Source of the DNA: Rhodoferax sp. AJA081-3 | Lineage (GTDB): Bacteria; Pseudomonadota; Gammaproteobacteria; Burkholderiales; Burkholderiaceae_C | Length of the DNA: 64,000 bases | Direction of reading: 5' to 3' | Assembly: GCF_017798165.1 (NCBI RefSeq) | Contig: NZ_CP059068.1 | Location: 4,650,001 to 4,714,000, forward strand | Shown: positions 17,416-26,538 of the stretch, piece after piece | Numbering within the stretch: position 1 is the first letter of the stretch | Layout: every line of letters starts with the position of its first letter | Position numbers and translations under genes: made by a program | The notes under the pieces: generated by a model | The model's database searches: none | What the model was told of the DNA's origin: nothing | Seen by the model: the letters and a program-made list of their open reading frames with translations, nothing else

Positions 17416-18363
17416 ATGTCCAGTAGCCTGCTTGCCCTGATTGACGACATCGCCACCATCCTCGATGACGTCGCCATTTTGTCCAAAGTTGCCGCCAAGA
17501 AGACCGCCGGTGTGCTGGGTGATGACCTGGCGCTCAATGCCCAGCAGGTGGCGGGTGTCAAGGCCGAGCGGGAACTGCCCGTGGTGTGGGCCGTGTTCAA
17601 GGGCTCGATGGTCAACAAGCTGATCCTGGTGCCGACTGCGCTGCTGATCAGCCTGTTCATCCCCTGGGCCGTGACACCGTTGTTGATGATTGGTGGCGCC
17701 TATTTGTGTTTTGAAGGGTTCGAGAAGCTGGCGCACAAGTTTCTGCACAGCAAGGCTGAAGACCAGGCCCATGAGGCCGAGTTGTTGAAGGCGTTGACCG
17801 ACCCCGCCGTGGACATGGTGGACGTGGAGCGCGACAAGATCAAAGGTGCTGTGCGCACTGACTTTGTGTTGTCTGCCGAGATCATTGCCATCACACTGGG
17901 CACCGTGCAGTCGCTGGCGTGGACCACCCAGCTGGCCGTGCTCAGCAGCATCGCCATTCTGATGACGGTGGGTGTCTACGGTTTTGTGGCTGGCATCGTC
18001 AAGATGGATGACGCCGGCTTGTACCTGAGCAAGCTGCCCGGCAGCGGCGTAGCGCAGCGTATGTTGCAGGCCTTTGGTCGCGGCTTGCTGCGGGCCGCGC
18101 CGGTGTTGATGAAGGTTTTGGCGGTGGTGGGCACAGCCGCCATGTTCTTGGTGGGCGGTGGCATTCTGGTCCACGGCATTGGTCCCTTGCACCATGCCGT
18201 AGATGCGGTGCTGGCCCAGCTGGGAACCAGTGGCGGTGCGCTGGCCGGTGTGGCGGGCACACTGTTGCCCATCGGCGTGGAGGCCTTGACCGGTATCGTG
18301 GCGGGGGCCCTGGTGTTCCTGGTTGTGAGCGGTGTGGCCCGTTTGCGGAAAATGCTGGGCTAA
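17416..18363 (+). CDS. DUF808 (YedI-like) membrane protein
   Basis: 315 residues starting at the ATG at 17416; the frame is open far upstream only because it runs antisense through neighbouring genes. The N-terminus MSSSLLALIDDIATILDDVA followed by KVAAKKTAGVLGDDLALNAQ is diagnostic for DUF808/YedI. Several hydrophobic segments follow (about 75-95, 155-205, 230-260, 290-310), so it is an inner-membrane protein. Function is unknown; members are widespread and have been proposed to be transporters. It ends 4 bp into the opposite-strand 74-residue gene. Confidence 0.88.
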   Translation: MSSSLLALIDDIATILDDVAILSKVAAKKTAGVLGDDLALNAQQVAGVKAERELPVVWAVFKGSMVNKLILVPTALLISLFIPWAVTPLLMIGGAYLCFEGFEKLAHKFLHSKAEDQAHEAELLKALTDPAVDMVDVERDKIKGAVRTDFVLSAEIIAITLGTVQSLAWTTQLAVLSSIAILMTVGVYGFVAGIVKMDDAGLYLSKLPGSGVAQRMLQAFGRGLLRAAPVLMKVLAVVGTAAMFLVGGGILVHGIGPLHHAVDAVLAQLGTSGGALAGVAGTLLPIGVEALTGIVAGALVFLVVSGVARLRKMLG

Positions 18364-18584
18364 GCCACCGGGTCTATGCGCCTGCGCAGGGTGTGGGGCC
18401 GGGGGTTGATCTCCACCACCACGGCTTGACCATCGGGCAGCGAGACGGCCAGTAACTCCTGGCCATCCAGGTTGAACTGGTACACGGTAGACGCACCCAC
18501 CGCGCGCGAATCATCCAGCCGCGCTTTTTCAAGCAACAAGGCCAACTCCCCGTGGGGGGCCGAACGCCAGCGCATGCGGCTCAT
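18360..18584 (-). CDS. Small hypothetical protein coupled to a GGDEF-EAL gene
   Basis: 74 residues. Its ATG overlaps the stop of the GGDEF-EAL gene upstream in an ATGA arrangement (18581-18584), a strong sign of translational coupling. The sequence looks like a small beta-rich domain (YQFNLDGQELLAVSLPDG, then VVVEINPR) with no membrane segment. The family is not recognised. It may modulate or accompany the cyclic di-GMP enzyme. Confidence 0.6.
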   Translation of the reverse strand: MSRMRWRSAPHGELALLLEKARLDDSRAVGASTVYQFNLDGQELLAVSLPDGQAVVVEINPRPHTLRRRIDPVA

Positions 18585-20680
18585 GCCTGGTGGGTCTGCT
18601 GTTCGCGCAGCCGAGCGGTGAAGGCCGCCACCGTGAGGGGCCGCGCATAGTAATAGCCCTGCACCTGGCTGCAGCCCAGGGTGGACAGCAGCTCGGCCTG
18701 CTCCTTGTTCTCCACACCTTCGGCCACGACCGACAGGCCCAGGCTGCGCGCCATGGCGATGATGGCGCCGGCAATGGCCGCATCGTCCGGGTTGGTGTGG
18801 ATGTCGTTGATGAAGCTGCGGTCGATCTTGAGCTCATCAATCGGAAAACGCCGCAGATAGGACAGGCTGGAGTAGCCAGTGCCAAAGTCATCCAACGACA
18901 GCGATAACCCCAGTTTCTTGAGCGCACGCAAGCTGGCCAGGGTGCTGTCCACATCGTGCATGACCATGCTTTCGGTCAGCTCCACGATGAATTGGCTGGG
19001 GTCGGCGCCGGTGCTGGCAAACACGGCGGCGATGCGGTCGGTCAGCTCGTCCTGGCGGAACTGGCGGGCCGACATATTGATGGAGATGCGCAAGGGTGTC
19101 ACGCTCTGCTGGCGCCACAAGACCTGCTGTCTGCAGGCCTCGGCCAGTACCCACTCGCCCAGGGGCAGGATCAGGCCGGTTTCTTCGGCCAGGCGGATGA
19201 ACTCTATCGGGTGGATCAGGCCAATCTGCGGATGCTGCCAGCGTATCAGCGCTTCGGCACCCACCACGGCCTGGGTGGCCAGGTCAATCTTGGGCTGGTA
19301 GTGCAACACAAACTCGCCACGCTCCAGACCGCGGCGCATGGCGCCTTCCATGTCGAGCCGGCTGATGGCGGTGGACCCCATTTCGGGTACAAACTGGCGC
19401 ACGCTGTTGCGGCCATGCTCCTTGACGCGGTACATGGCCATGTCGGCATACCGCAGCAGAATTTCGCCATGGTCACCGTCGCGCGGGTACAGCGACACAC
19501 CAATGCTGGCGGTCACAAACACATCGCGCCCCGCCACCTCGGCGGGGCGGGAGAGGGTGGACAAAATCTTCTCGGCGATCTGGTCCACGTCATCAGGTTG
19601 TGGCAAGTCGGTGAGGATGATGACAAACTCGTCACCCCCCAGCCGCGCCACGGTATCGGTCTCGCGCACACAGGCGGTCAACCGCTGGGCCACTTCTTTC
19701 AGCAAGGCGTCGCCCGCGCTGTGGCCCGAGGCGTCGTTGATGAGTTTGAAGTGGTCCAGGTCCAGCAGCATCACGCCCAATACATGGCCGTTGCGCTTGG
19801 CCCAGGCAATGGCCTGTTCGATGCGGTCGTTCAGCAGGTTGCGGTTGGCCAGGCCGGTCAGGCTGTCGTGGTTGGCCTGGTACTCCAGCGCATGCTGGTA
19901 TCGCACGCGTTCGCTGATGTCGTTGATGACACTGACAAAATGGGTGGTGGTGCCGCCGGCCAGGTCGTGCACCGGGGCGATGTGCAGCTCGTTCCAGAAC
20001 AGCGAGCCATCCTTGCGGTAGTTGCGCAGTGTGGCCGAGCCTTCGCGTCGTTCACGCAGCGCCGAGCGAATGTGCTCCAGATCCGGCTGGGCCAGGTCAT
20101 CACGCACCAGGAAACGCCCCTCCAGCCCAATGACCTCTTCGGCGCTGTAACCGGTGATGCGCTCAAACGCCGGGTTGACGTAGACGATGGAGTGGTCGTC
20201 CGCATCGCTGCGGGTGATCATGATGCCGTTGCTGCTGCTGGCCAAGGCCTTTTCGTGCAGGTGGCGGGTTTGGGCGTAGTCGGCCCGACGCAATTTGCGG
20301 TCGCTGACATCTTCCTTGACGACCACGAGGTGTGTGGGTTGGCCCTGGGCGTCGCGCAGTGTCGAGACCACCTGGCGCTCCCAGTACACATTGCCGTCCT
20401 TGTGTGTGCTTTGCACATCACCCTTCCAGCTGTCGCTGGTGTGTTGTGAATTCAGCAGCTTGCTGTAAATGGCGGTGGTGGCTTCGTCCGGGTTCCAGGG
20501 GTGGGGGGTGATGCCTATCACCTCGGCAGGTGAGAACCCCGAGAGGGCGGTGAATCCGGGGTTGCTGTATTGCACCTGACCCGCCCGGTCCACAACGATG
20601 ATGCCCAGGGGGCTTTGTTCAACAGCCCGTGCCAACAGCGCGGCATGGCTGGGGGACAGCGTCGTCGGGTCAGGGTTCAT
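18581..20680 (-). CDS. PAS-PAS-GGDEF-EAL cyclic di-GMP enzyme
   Basis: 699 residues, no membrane segment. Two PAS domains (about 12-130 and 145-270), a GGDEF domain (about 275-435) with intact GGDEF and RxxD I-site (RETD), and an EAL domain (about 445-695). The EAL domain keeps the catalytic set: EAL in VGAEALIRW, Asn in INMSARQF, ELTES, DDFGTGYSS, LKIDRSF and AEGVE. Both synthesis and hydrolysis of cyclic di-GMP are therefore possible; such hybrids are often controlled by the PAS input. The stop overlaps the start of a 74-residue gene. Confidence 0.92.
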   Translation of the reverse strand: MNPDPTTLSPSHAALLARAVEQSPLGIIVVDRAGQVQYSNPGFTALSGFSPAEVIGITPHPWNPDEATTAIYSKLLNSQHTSDSWKGDVQSTHKDGNVYWERQVVSTLRDAQGQPTHLVVVKEDVSDRKLRRADYAQTRHLHEKALASSSNGIMITRSDADDHSIVYVNPAFERITGYSAEEVIGLEGRFLVRDDLAQPDLEHIRSALRERREGSATLRNYRKDGSLFWNELHIAPVHDLAGGTTTHFVSVINDISERVRYQHALEYQANHDSLTGLANRNLLNDRIEQAIAWAKRNGHVLGVMLLDLDHFKLINDASGHSAGDALLKEVAQRLTACVRETDTVARLGGDEFVIILTDLPQPDDVDQIAEKILSTLSRPAEVAGRDVFVTASIGVSLYPRDGDHGEILLRYADMAMYRVKEHGRNSVRQFVPEMGSTAISRLDMEGAMRRGLERGEFVLHYQPKIDLATQAVVGAEALIRWQHPQIGLIHPIEFIRLAEETGLILPLGEWVLAEACRQQVLWRQQSVTPLRISINMSARQFRQDELTDRIAAVFASTGADPSQFIVELTESMVMHDVDSTLASLRALKKLGLSLSLDDFGTGYSSLSYLRRFPIDELKIDRSFINDIHTNPDDAAIAGAIIAMARSLGLSVVAEGVENKEQAELLSTLGCSQVQGYYYARPLTVAAFTARLREQQTHQA

Positions 20681-20816
20681 TGCCTATTCACTCTTTGGGT
20701 CTGCAGCGGGCGGAACGCCCTGGGACGGGATTTTAGACGCTGGCCCGCTTGACTGCTCCTGTACAGTGGTGCCCGCGTGCGGTTTGGCCACAGCTGTCCC
20801 GTTTTCACCACAAGAC

Positions 20817-20880
20817 TTATAGCAATATATGGCTGTAGCCCCTGTAAATAATCACTCTATAGCTCCTAAATCAATAGCAT
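20817..20880 (-). repeat. Dispersed repeat forming a transporter's 5' end
   Basis: Read on the minus strand: TGCTATTGATTTAGGAGCTA, then CAGGGGCTACAGCC and an AT-rich end. It spans the start codon of the transporter at 20829 and encodes its first 17 or so residues (MAVAPVNNHSIAPKSIAF). Confidence 0.6.
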
Positions 20881-21767
20881 TTGGCTTGGCATTGGCCGTC
20901 GTGGGGGCCGTGGCGTTCAGTGGCAAGGCCATCATTGTCAAACTGGCCTACCGCCATGGGGTGGATGCGGTCACCCTGATCATGCTGCGCATGCTCTTTG
21001 CACTGCCCTTTTTTCTGGCCATGGCCTGGTGGGCCAGCCGCAAGAGGGTGGGTCAGCCGCCGCCAGTGGCGCTGACGCGCAAGGACTGGCTGGGTGTGGT
21101 CTGGCTGGGCGTGACGGGTTATTACCTGGCCAGCTTTCTGGACTTTGCGGGTCTGCAGTACATCACCGCCTCGTTGGAGCGGCTCATCCTTTACCTCAAC
21201 CCCACACTGGTCTTGTTGCTGGGCTGGGTGTTTGTCGGGCGGCGCATTGCACGGGCGCAGGCCCTGGGCATGGCCATCAGTTATGGCGGTGTGTTGCTGG
21301 TGTTTGGCCACGAGATCACGCTGCAGGGTGCCGATGTGGCGCTGGGTGCGGTACTTGTTTTTCTGAGCGCCGTCAGTTATGCGCTCTACCTCTTCTACAG
21401 TGGGGAAATGGTGCAGCGCCTGGGCTCCCTGCGCCTGGTGGGGCTGGCTACGTCGGTGGCTTGTCTGCTGTGCATAGCACAGTTTGTGCTGCTGCGCCCG
21501 CTGGAGACGGTGTGGGCCGTGGCGCCGCAGGTGGTGTGGCTGTCTGTGCTCAATGCCACGCTGTGTACGGTGGTGCCGGTCATGCTGGTGATGATGGCCA
21601 TCGAACGCATAGGCTCCGGCCTGGCCGCCCAGGTGGGCATGGTGGGCCCCATGTCCACCATGCTCATGGGAGTGTTGTTGCTGGATGAGCCCTTCACAGC
21701 CTGGCTGGTCGGTGGCACCGTGCTGGTGATTGTGGGTGTGGCCGTGTGCAGCCGGTCCCGTGTTTGA
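20829..21767 (+). CDS. EamA/DMT-family transporter
   Basis: 312 residues, about ten hydrophobic segments arranged as two five-helix EamA repeats (for example FSGKAIIVKLAYRHGVDAVT in the first and VMLVMMAIERIGSGLAAQVG in the second). It is an inner-membrane drug/metabolite exporter; the substrate is unknown. The first 17 residues come from a dispersed repeat, so the original start may have been remodelled. Divergent from the PAS-GGDEF-EAL gene and upstream of the HDOD gene in the same direction. Confidence 0.88.
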   Translation: MAVAPVNNHSIAPKSIAFGLALAVVGAVAFSGKAIIVKLAYRHGVDAVTLIMLRMLFALPFFLAMAWWASRKRVGQPPPVALTRKDWLGVVWLGVTGYYLASFLDFAGLQYITASLERLILYLNPTLVLLLGWVFVGRRIARAQALGMAISYGGVLLVFGHEITLQGADVALGAVLVFLSAVSYALYLFYSGEMVQRLGSLRLVGLATSVACLLCIAQFVLLRPLETVWAVAPQVVWLSVLNATLCTVVPVMLVMMAIERIGSGLAAQVGMVGPMSTMLMGVLLLDEPFTAWLVGGTVLVIVGVAVCSRSRV

Positions 21768-21831
21768 CAGGCCGTTTGGTGTTCGTTCTGCAATTTTCTA
21801 TACTTGCTGCAGTTTTTGATTGGGAGTTTTC

Positions 21832-22638
21832 ATGTCCGAACTAGCCGCTTTTTTTGAAACCGCCAGGCTGCCCATCATGTCCGAGGTGGCCCATTCGCTG
21901 GTGCGCACACTGAACGATCCCGATGCCACGGCCGCGCAGATCGAGGCCATCATCTCCAAAGACCCTGCGCTGACGGCCAACCTGCTGCGCATGGCCAACA
22001 GCGCCCAGTTTGGTCTGAGCCGGCAGGTGTTGTCGCTCAACCATGCCATCACCATGCTGGGCATGTCACGCATCCGTTCGCTGGCGCTGTCGACCAGTAT
22101 CAGCACCTCGTTCCCCACCGTCCCGGGCATGGACCGCAAAGCCTTCTGGACTTTCAGCATGGCCTGTGCCGGTTATGCACAGTGGCTGGCCGGTGGCGCG
22201 GGTCTGGACCCTCAGCAGGCCTGGTTGTCCGGCATGATGCTGCGCCTGGGCGAGCTGCTGATTGGCCAGCGTTCGCCCGAGAGCCTGGCCGAAATCGCGG
22301 CAGAGACCTCCAGTGCGCCGGTGCGCTGGGAGCGCGAGCAGCAATTGCTGGGCTTTGACGAGGTGCAGGTGACCGCGGTGCTGGCCCGGCACTGGAATTT
22401 TCCCGAGGCCATCGTGAACGGCCTGCAAAGTGCCAGCGCCCCCATGACCGCCGAGACCTTTGACAAGTTGTCCGGCGTGGTGCACCTGGCCGCGCTGCTG
22501 GCCGATGACCCCAGCCCCACGCCCGACCTGGTGAGTGAGCTGCCTTTGCCGGTCATCAACGCGTTGGCGCTGGACCGCCACTGGATGGTGGCCCGCTTCC
22601 CCCGTGCTGACACCTTTGTGGATGTAACCAGTTTGTAG
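21832..22638 (+). CDS. HDOD-domain protein
   Basis: 268 residues from the ATG at 21832 with GGGAG upstream; a TTG four codons earlier is less likely. HDOD domain at about 12-205: LPIMSEVAHSLVRTLND, then SKDPALTANLLRMANSA and LNHAITMLGMSRIRSLALS. HDOD is a degenerate HD-type domain found in signalling proteins, often near cyclic di-GMP enzymes and chemotaxis genes, and usually acts as a protein-binding module. No second domain is present. It overlaps on the opposite strand an ORF reading from 23060. Confidence 0.88.
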   Translation: MSELAAFFETARLPIMSEVAHSLVRTLNDPDATAAQIEAIISKDPALTANLLRMANSAQFGLSRQVLSLNHAITMLGMSRIRSLALSTSISTSFPTVPGMDRKAFWTFSMACAGYAQWLAGGAGLDPQQAWLSGMMLRLGELLIGQRSPESLAEIAAETSSAPVRWEREQQLLGFDEVQVTAVLARHWNFPEAIVNGLQSASAPMTAETFDKLSGVVHLAALLADDPSPTPDLVSELPLPVINALALDRHWMVARFPRADTFVDVTSL

Positions 22639-23060
22639 GCCATTGGGGCGGGCGTGCATCGTTGCGCAGCGCTGGGACGTAGCGATGGGGGGGCGAAAAC
22701 ACGGCTTCCTACTTTGATGGCGAGCGCGGCCGCGATCAGTGCTGCAGCTATTGCGAGCGTGGTTTGCATGCCTACGGCAAGCGTATCGGGAACTGCAATT
22801 CTGATGTCGCTCATCAACGAGGCTAACGCAAACACCGCGTCCACGGCGGACGCACCGGTGACCGACCTAAGCTTGCGGGACAGGCTGAGCACGCCGCAAA
22901 TGAAAGCGCGCTGGTCTGGGTGCGCATCCACCATGACGGCCGTTTTGTTCTCCGTCTGTAAGTGCTGAAAGTCTGGGGGAAGGACGACGATGGTGGAAAT
23001 GTAGCCCGCCATGCCAAATACCGTCGCCAGCACGGATAAGGCCCTGGAAGCAGTCGCCAT
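22212..23060 (-). CDS. Doubtful membrane protein, possibly with lost stop
   Basis: From the ATG at 23060 (GGAG nine bases upstream) the frame encodes a plausible membrane protein for about 140 residues: a first helix in ALSVLATVFGMAGYIST and a second in TTLAIAAALIAAALAI, with an acidic/polar stretch between. It then continues 140 residues antisense through the HDOD gene to a stop at 22212, where the composition turns Ser/Arg-rich like a shadow frame. The likely reading is a small membrane protein whose 3' end has been lost or truncated. No family is recognised. Confidence 0.35.
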   Translation of the reverse strand: MATASRALSVLATVFGMAGYISTIVVLPPDFQHLQTENKTAVMVDAHPDQRAFICGVLSLSRKLRSVTGASAVDAVFALASLMSDIRIAVPDTLAVGMQTTLAIAAALIAAALAIKVGSRVFAPPSLRPSAAQRCTPAPMAYKLVTSTKVSARGKRATIQWRSSANALMTGKGSSLTRSGVGLGSSASSAARCTTPDNLSKVSAVMGALALCRPFTMASGKFQCRASTAVTCTSSKPSNCCSRSQRTGALEVSAAISARLSGERWPISSSPRRSIMPDNQAC

Positions 23061-23328
23061 GGTGATGAGCTCCACTCAACTCATGCAGTGCGGCTGATGT
23101 ACCGATGGACGCTTTAAATAGTCGCAAACCCCGTCAATATGTGCTCCTTATGGGCGCCAACCCCAAAAAAAGCACCAACCCCCTACATCTGTAGGGTGTT
23201 CAAAACAAACACGCTCAATCAAAATAACCGCTCGTGCGGACTCTGCATCAAAGCAAAGCCACGGAGGGCGTGTCCAGTCAACCCGGCACGCAGGCGTAAA
23301 CCAAGAAAGATAGAAAGAACCCCCGAGG

Positions 23329-25845
23329 ATGCACGACTACTCACGCTACGACCCTCCAGGCTACCAATCGGGCATATCAGACACAGACATCACGGACTTC
23401 TATCTTGCACACGCCGGAGATGCAGCAGCCATCAATGCCGCCATGTCCCAATACGGCGTTAGCGCAGACCGCGTAGCCGCACTCACCGGCTGGCGCTCGG
23501 CGCAGGCAGAACCCGCTGAGGTGTGGGTGTCCCGGGAACCAACCCCGGCCGCAGTAACAGTTGCAGCAACCCCTGCAGTGTCAGATGCCGCCATCGTGAG
23601 CTTCTACCAAGCCCACGCCGGAGATGCAGCAGCCCTCAACGCCGCCATGGCCCAACACGGAGTCAGCGCAGAGCGTGTAACGGCCCTCACCGGCTGGAAC
23701 CCAACACAGGCAACACCCACAACACCGTCTCCCACCACACAACAAGCCGCATCGACACCAACACCAACACCAGAACAGCAACGCCGACAAGCGATGGCTG
23801 ACTACTGGAACCAACACAAAAACGACCCCGCCAAAATCTATGAAGGCATGCAGGCCAACAACATAGGAGTCAACGAGGCCGCCCAGTTTATAGGTGTCAC
23901 ACCGACGGACATGGCCAACTACCTGAACTCCGGCCGCTACGCGAGCAGCAGCGTAAGCACGGGTGCCGGGGACAATCTAGACATCCGTGACATCTACAAA
24001 TACGAAGAAGTACACCGAGAACCTCAGACCCGTGCAGAGTTTGAAACCACCATTGAGCCCTGGATGCTGGACACCAATGGCCGCTTCAAAGGGCCAAATG
24101 ACGGGGTCAACTACCGCTGGGAGGGCATGACACCCGACGAAGTGTTCCAATCCTGGCAACCAGTCCCCTTTGACCCCACTATGGCGCGTGATGGCGCTGA
24201 CGGCACCCAGCCGCAAATTTGTTACCTGCCGGGTCAAGCACCCTACGACCCGATCAATCTCCATTGGGAGCCCGGTTATGACAACGGAGGGGGCGTATTG
24301 GGTGGCATGGTGAGGGCCGTAGGCAATCTAGGCACCGGAGTTGCCAAAAACCCCGCCCTCATGATGGCGCTGACAGCCGGAGTCGTAAATCCCTTCATCA
24401 GCACCATCGGCCAAACTGCGGGTGCAGGCACTGCCCTGAACACCATAGGCAACATCCTGAATGCCCCAGGAGTGACTTCGGGGCTGATGAACTTCGTGCG
24501 CACCGGTGACCTGGGCTCATCCTTTATGGCAGGCGTAACGAGTTGGGCGGGCGGTTTGGCCAGCGGCCAAATATCCGACAGTATTGTTGACTTGACGGGC
24601 ATGCCCGTAGACACCGCGCGGGTACTGGGTGGCATGACGTTTACGGCGATGACGGACGGGGACCTCATGGGGGTCATCAACAGCGGCGCCTCCACTGCGA
24701 GTTCCATGGCCATGCGTACACCCGCCGCCTACACGAATGATGAAGCGGTGGCAGACACGCTGCGTGAATCCCGTCGCAGCGGCTCCACACCCGGTGATAT
24801 GTCGTTTGCATATGAGGATGTTGCTGCCCTAAATCCCTCCCAGGTTACGGCAATGCAACCTGGTACGGCCAGCACTGCCAGCACTACGTTCAACGATGCA
24901 AATCTGATTGGCAATCCGTACACCGATGGTGATGCCGGGCTAACTTTCGCCCAGGACACTGCTGCCCGTACCGTAGCAACAGACCCGCTGAACATTCGCG
25001 GCATGGGGGATACAAACCCATCGACCTCCGTATACTTGCAAGCTGACTTCCGCGCCAGCGAGCGCGACTACCGCAGCAGTACAGAGATCAGTGTGTCTGG
25101 TCGCACGTACGTGGTGCAGGCCAATGACAACATCTCCACGATAGTGGGTAGCAGCCATCCGCAGGCCTTGGGCAACTTCATGGCCGCCAATGGCATGAGC
25201 ACCGATAGGCTCAATGTAGGTGACACCGTTTTTGTGCCAGATAGCTGGCAGGCCTATGGAGACCAGTCCACGCATGGCCAAAGTGCGCTCAACGCGGGCA
25301 ATGTGCGCATTGCGGCTGCGAACCAGAACAACGCGGCCGCTGACCGCGCGCACTGGGACGAGGTTCAAGCTGGGGCCTGGAGTGGGCGCACGAATCAGGT
25401 TGACGAGTACAACCGCATCGCAGAGAGTGCAGGAGGGCCGGTGGTTGTTTTTGACGGTAAGCTAACGATCAGTGAGGCCAACGAGATAGGCCGGGCGAAC
25501 AACGATCCAAGCCTCACCGTTTCGGTCGATGCCAGCAAGCTGACTATCACACTAACAAGCCAATTCGATGCAAGCGGCGTGGCGAAAGCCCGCGTCGAGG
25601 GCTATGATTGGCTCACGCACGGCAACGTGTCGGTGCAGCTACAGTCCGACGGATCCGTCGCCATCCGAGGGGAGCGTTATGACTTTGAAATGCACACTGT
25701 GGCGCAACATGATGGTTCTGTATTGCGTACAGCAGCCCGGAACTTTGAGACCATCATCGGCGGGAGCGTGGCGAGAAATGGCAATAGGTATCAGAACTTC
25801 ATCGGTTTCAATGTGCAGTTCACCGGGAGCCCAAAAATTGATTGA
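23329..25845 (+). CDS. LysM-containing polymorphic-toxin-like protein
   Basis: 838 residues. Residues 17-55 and 85-123 are a near-identical 39-residue helical repeat (the second has AHAGDAAALNAAMAQHGVSA), with a divergent third at about 155-200. A Pro/Thr-rich linker (125-150) separates them. Residues about 320-460 are Gly/Ala-rich and weakly hydrophobic, like translocation or pore-forming regions. A LysM-like peptidoglycan-binding domain spans 592-638 (TYVVQANDNISTIVG to NVGDTVFVP). The last 80 residues form a compact domain with YDFEMH (784-789), RNFET and FNVQFTG. Neither a signal peptide nor a strong ribosome site is seen. The gene overlaps a lipoprotein gene. The modular layout suggests a secreted effector with a C-terminal toxin; this is inference. 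Confidence 0.65.
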   Translation: MHDYSRYDPPGYQSGISDTDITDFYLAHAGDAAAINAAMSQYGVSADRVAALTGWRSAQAEPAEVWVSREPTPAAVTVAATPAVSDAAIVSFYQAHAGDAAALNAAMAQHGVSAERVTALTGWNPTQATPTTPSPTTQQAASTPTPTPEQQRRQAMADYWNQHKNDPAKIYEGMQANNIGVNEAAQFIGVTPTDMANYLNSGRYASSSVSTGAGDNLDIRDIYKYEEVHREPQTRAEFETTIEPWMLDTNGRFKGPNDGVNYRWEGMTPDEVFQSWQPVPFDPTMARDGADGTQPQICYLPGQAPYDPINLHWEPGYDNGGGVLGGMVRAVGNLGTGVAKNPALMMALTAGVVNPFISTIGQTAGAGTALNTIGNILNAPGVTSGLMNFVRTGDLGSSFMAGVTSWAGGLASGQISDSIVDLTGMPVDTARVLGGMTFTAMTDGDLMGVINSGASTASSMAMRTPAAYTNDEAVADTLRESRRSGSTPGDMSFAYEDVAALNPSQVTAMQPGTASTASTTFNDANLIGNPYTDGDAGLTFAQDTAARTVATDPLNIRGMGDTNPSTSVYLQADFRASERDYRSSTEISVSGRTYVVQANDNISTIVGSSHPQALGNFMAANGMSTDRLNVGDTVFVPDSWQAYGDQSTHGQSALNAGNVRIAAANQNNAAADRAHWDEVQAGAWSGRTNQVDEYNRIAESAGGPVVVFDGKLTISEANEIGRANNDPSLTVSVDASKLTITLTSQFDASGVAKARVEGYDWLTHGNVSVQLQSDGSVAIRGERYDFEMHTVAQHDGSVLRTAARNFETIIGGSVARNGNRYQNFIGFNVQFTGSPKID

Positions 25846-26257
25846 TGTCCGGCTTGCTTTCACAGCCGTAATGGCCATGGCCATGGTCGGATGTGGCCCA
25901 GCGTTCACGGATGGCGACTATGCCATCCGTGCGGCCCCGGGTTTCTACTTCTCGGATTCTGGCGGCGATGAAAAGATGATCCTGGTCGATGTGCCGGGTG
26001 GCCAGAAAATGATACTGATTGATTCACGCGTCAACGCTTATCACGTGGACAAAGGGAGGCTGTATGTCTCACGCTCGCCGCGTGTGCTCAAAAAGGATAG
26101 TGCAGGGCATCTGACCGGTCATGTCCAACAACGCTGCGAATTTTGGTCGGTAGACATTGCCAGCCGCACGCTAAAGCGGGAAATCGAGGGCGTCAAAGGC
26201 CTGCGTTGTACATACGTCCCGGGCACCTCGGCTCCAGGGGCGTGGATTGCAAAATAG
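25838..26257 (+). CDS. Lipoprotein, candidate immunity protein of the upstream effector
   Basis: 139 residues from a TTG start at 25838, with GGGAG eight bases upstream and the start codon inside the last codons of the effector gene (stop at 25843-25845). The N-terminus is a lipoprotein signal ending in the lipobox MVGC, with Cys19 as the lipidated residue, so the protein is anchored in a membrane facing the periplasm. The mature part is a beta-rich domain (DEKMILVDVPGGQKMILIDS, then RLYVSRSPRVL) with two more cysteines (RCEFW, LRCTY) that could form a disulfide. Overlap with the effector gene and periplasmic location fit an immunity protein against a periplasm-acting toxin. Confidence 0.6.
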   Translation: MIDVRLAFTAVMAMAMVGCGPAFTDGDYAIRAAPGFYFSDSGGDEKMILVDVPGGQKMILIDSRVNAYHVDKGRLYVSRSPRVLKKDSAGHLTGHVQQRCEFWSVDIASRTLKREIEGVKGLRCTYVPGTSAPGAWIAK

Positions 26258-26538
26258 CCATCGTGCACGCAGTAGCCTGGTGTCTTTACTGGAAGCCGGG
26301 GCACCGTCACAGGGCTGCGCATCGTGGGCAGTGTGGCCAGTACTTCCGTGGATTTGGCTGCGCAGGCAGGCAGGTGGGGCAGGCAGTTTGTTGTTCCCAC
26401 AAACGGTAGGACTGGGCACTTCTTCAACGATGGCAGATTTACGAGCCACTGGAGCCAGGCCCGGCGTACACGCGTTGCCCTGGGTCAATGAAATCTCGGC
26501 ACATGGATCAAATGCGCGTCGGCACCAACAACTTAGCT
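26258..26538. other. Possible gene relic downstream of the effector pair
   Basis: No complete gene. On the plus strand a frame with no start runs from about 26270 to a TGA near 26490. It encodes a coding-like stretch (TVTGLRIVGSVASTSVDLAA, later FVVPTNGRTGHFFNDGRF). It may be the remnant of another cassette gene, as often found after toxin-immunity pairs. The region separates the pair from the convergent CoA-transferase gene. Confidence 0.3.

Noticed and set aside
18956..20449. A 497-codon open frame antisense to the PAS-GGDEF-EAL gene
   Set aside because: Shadow frame: composition is unlike a protein and no start or domain can be recognised.
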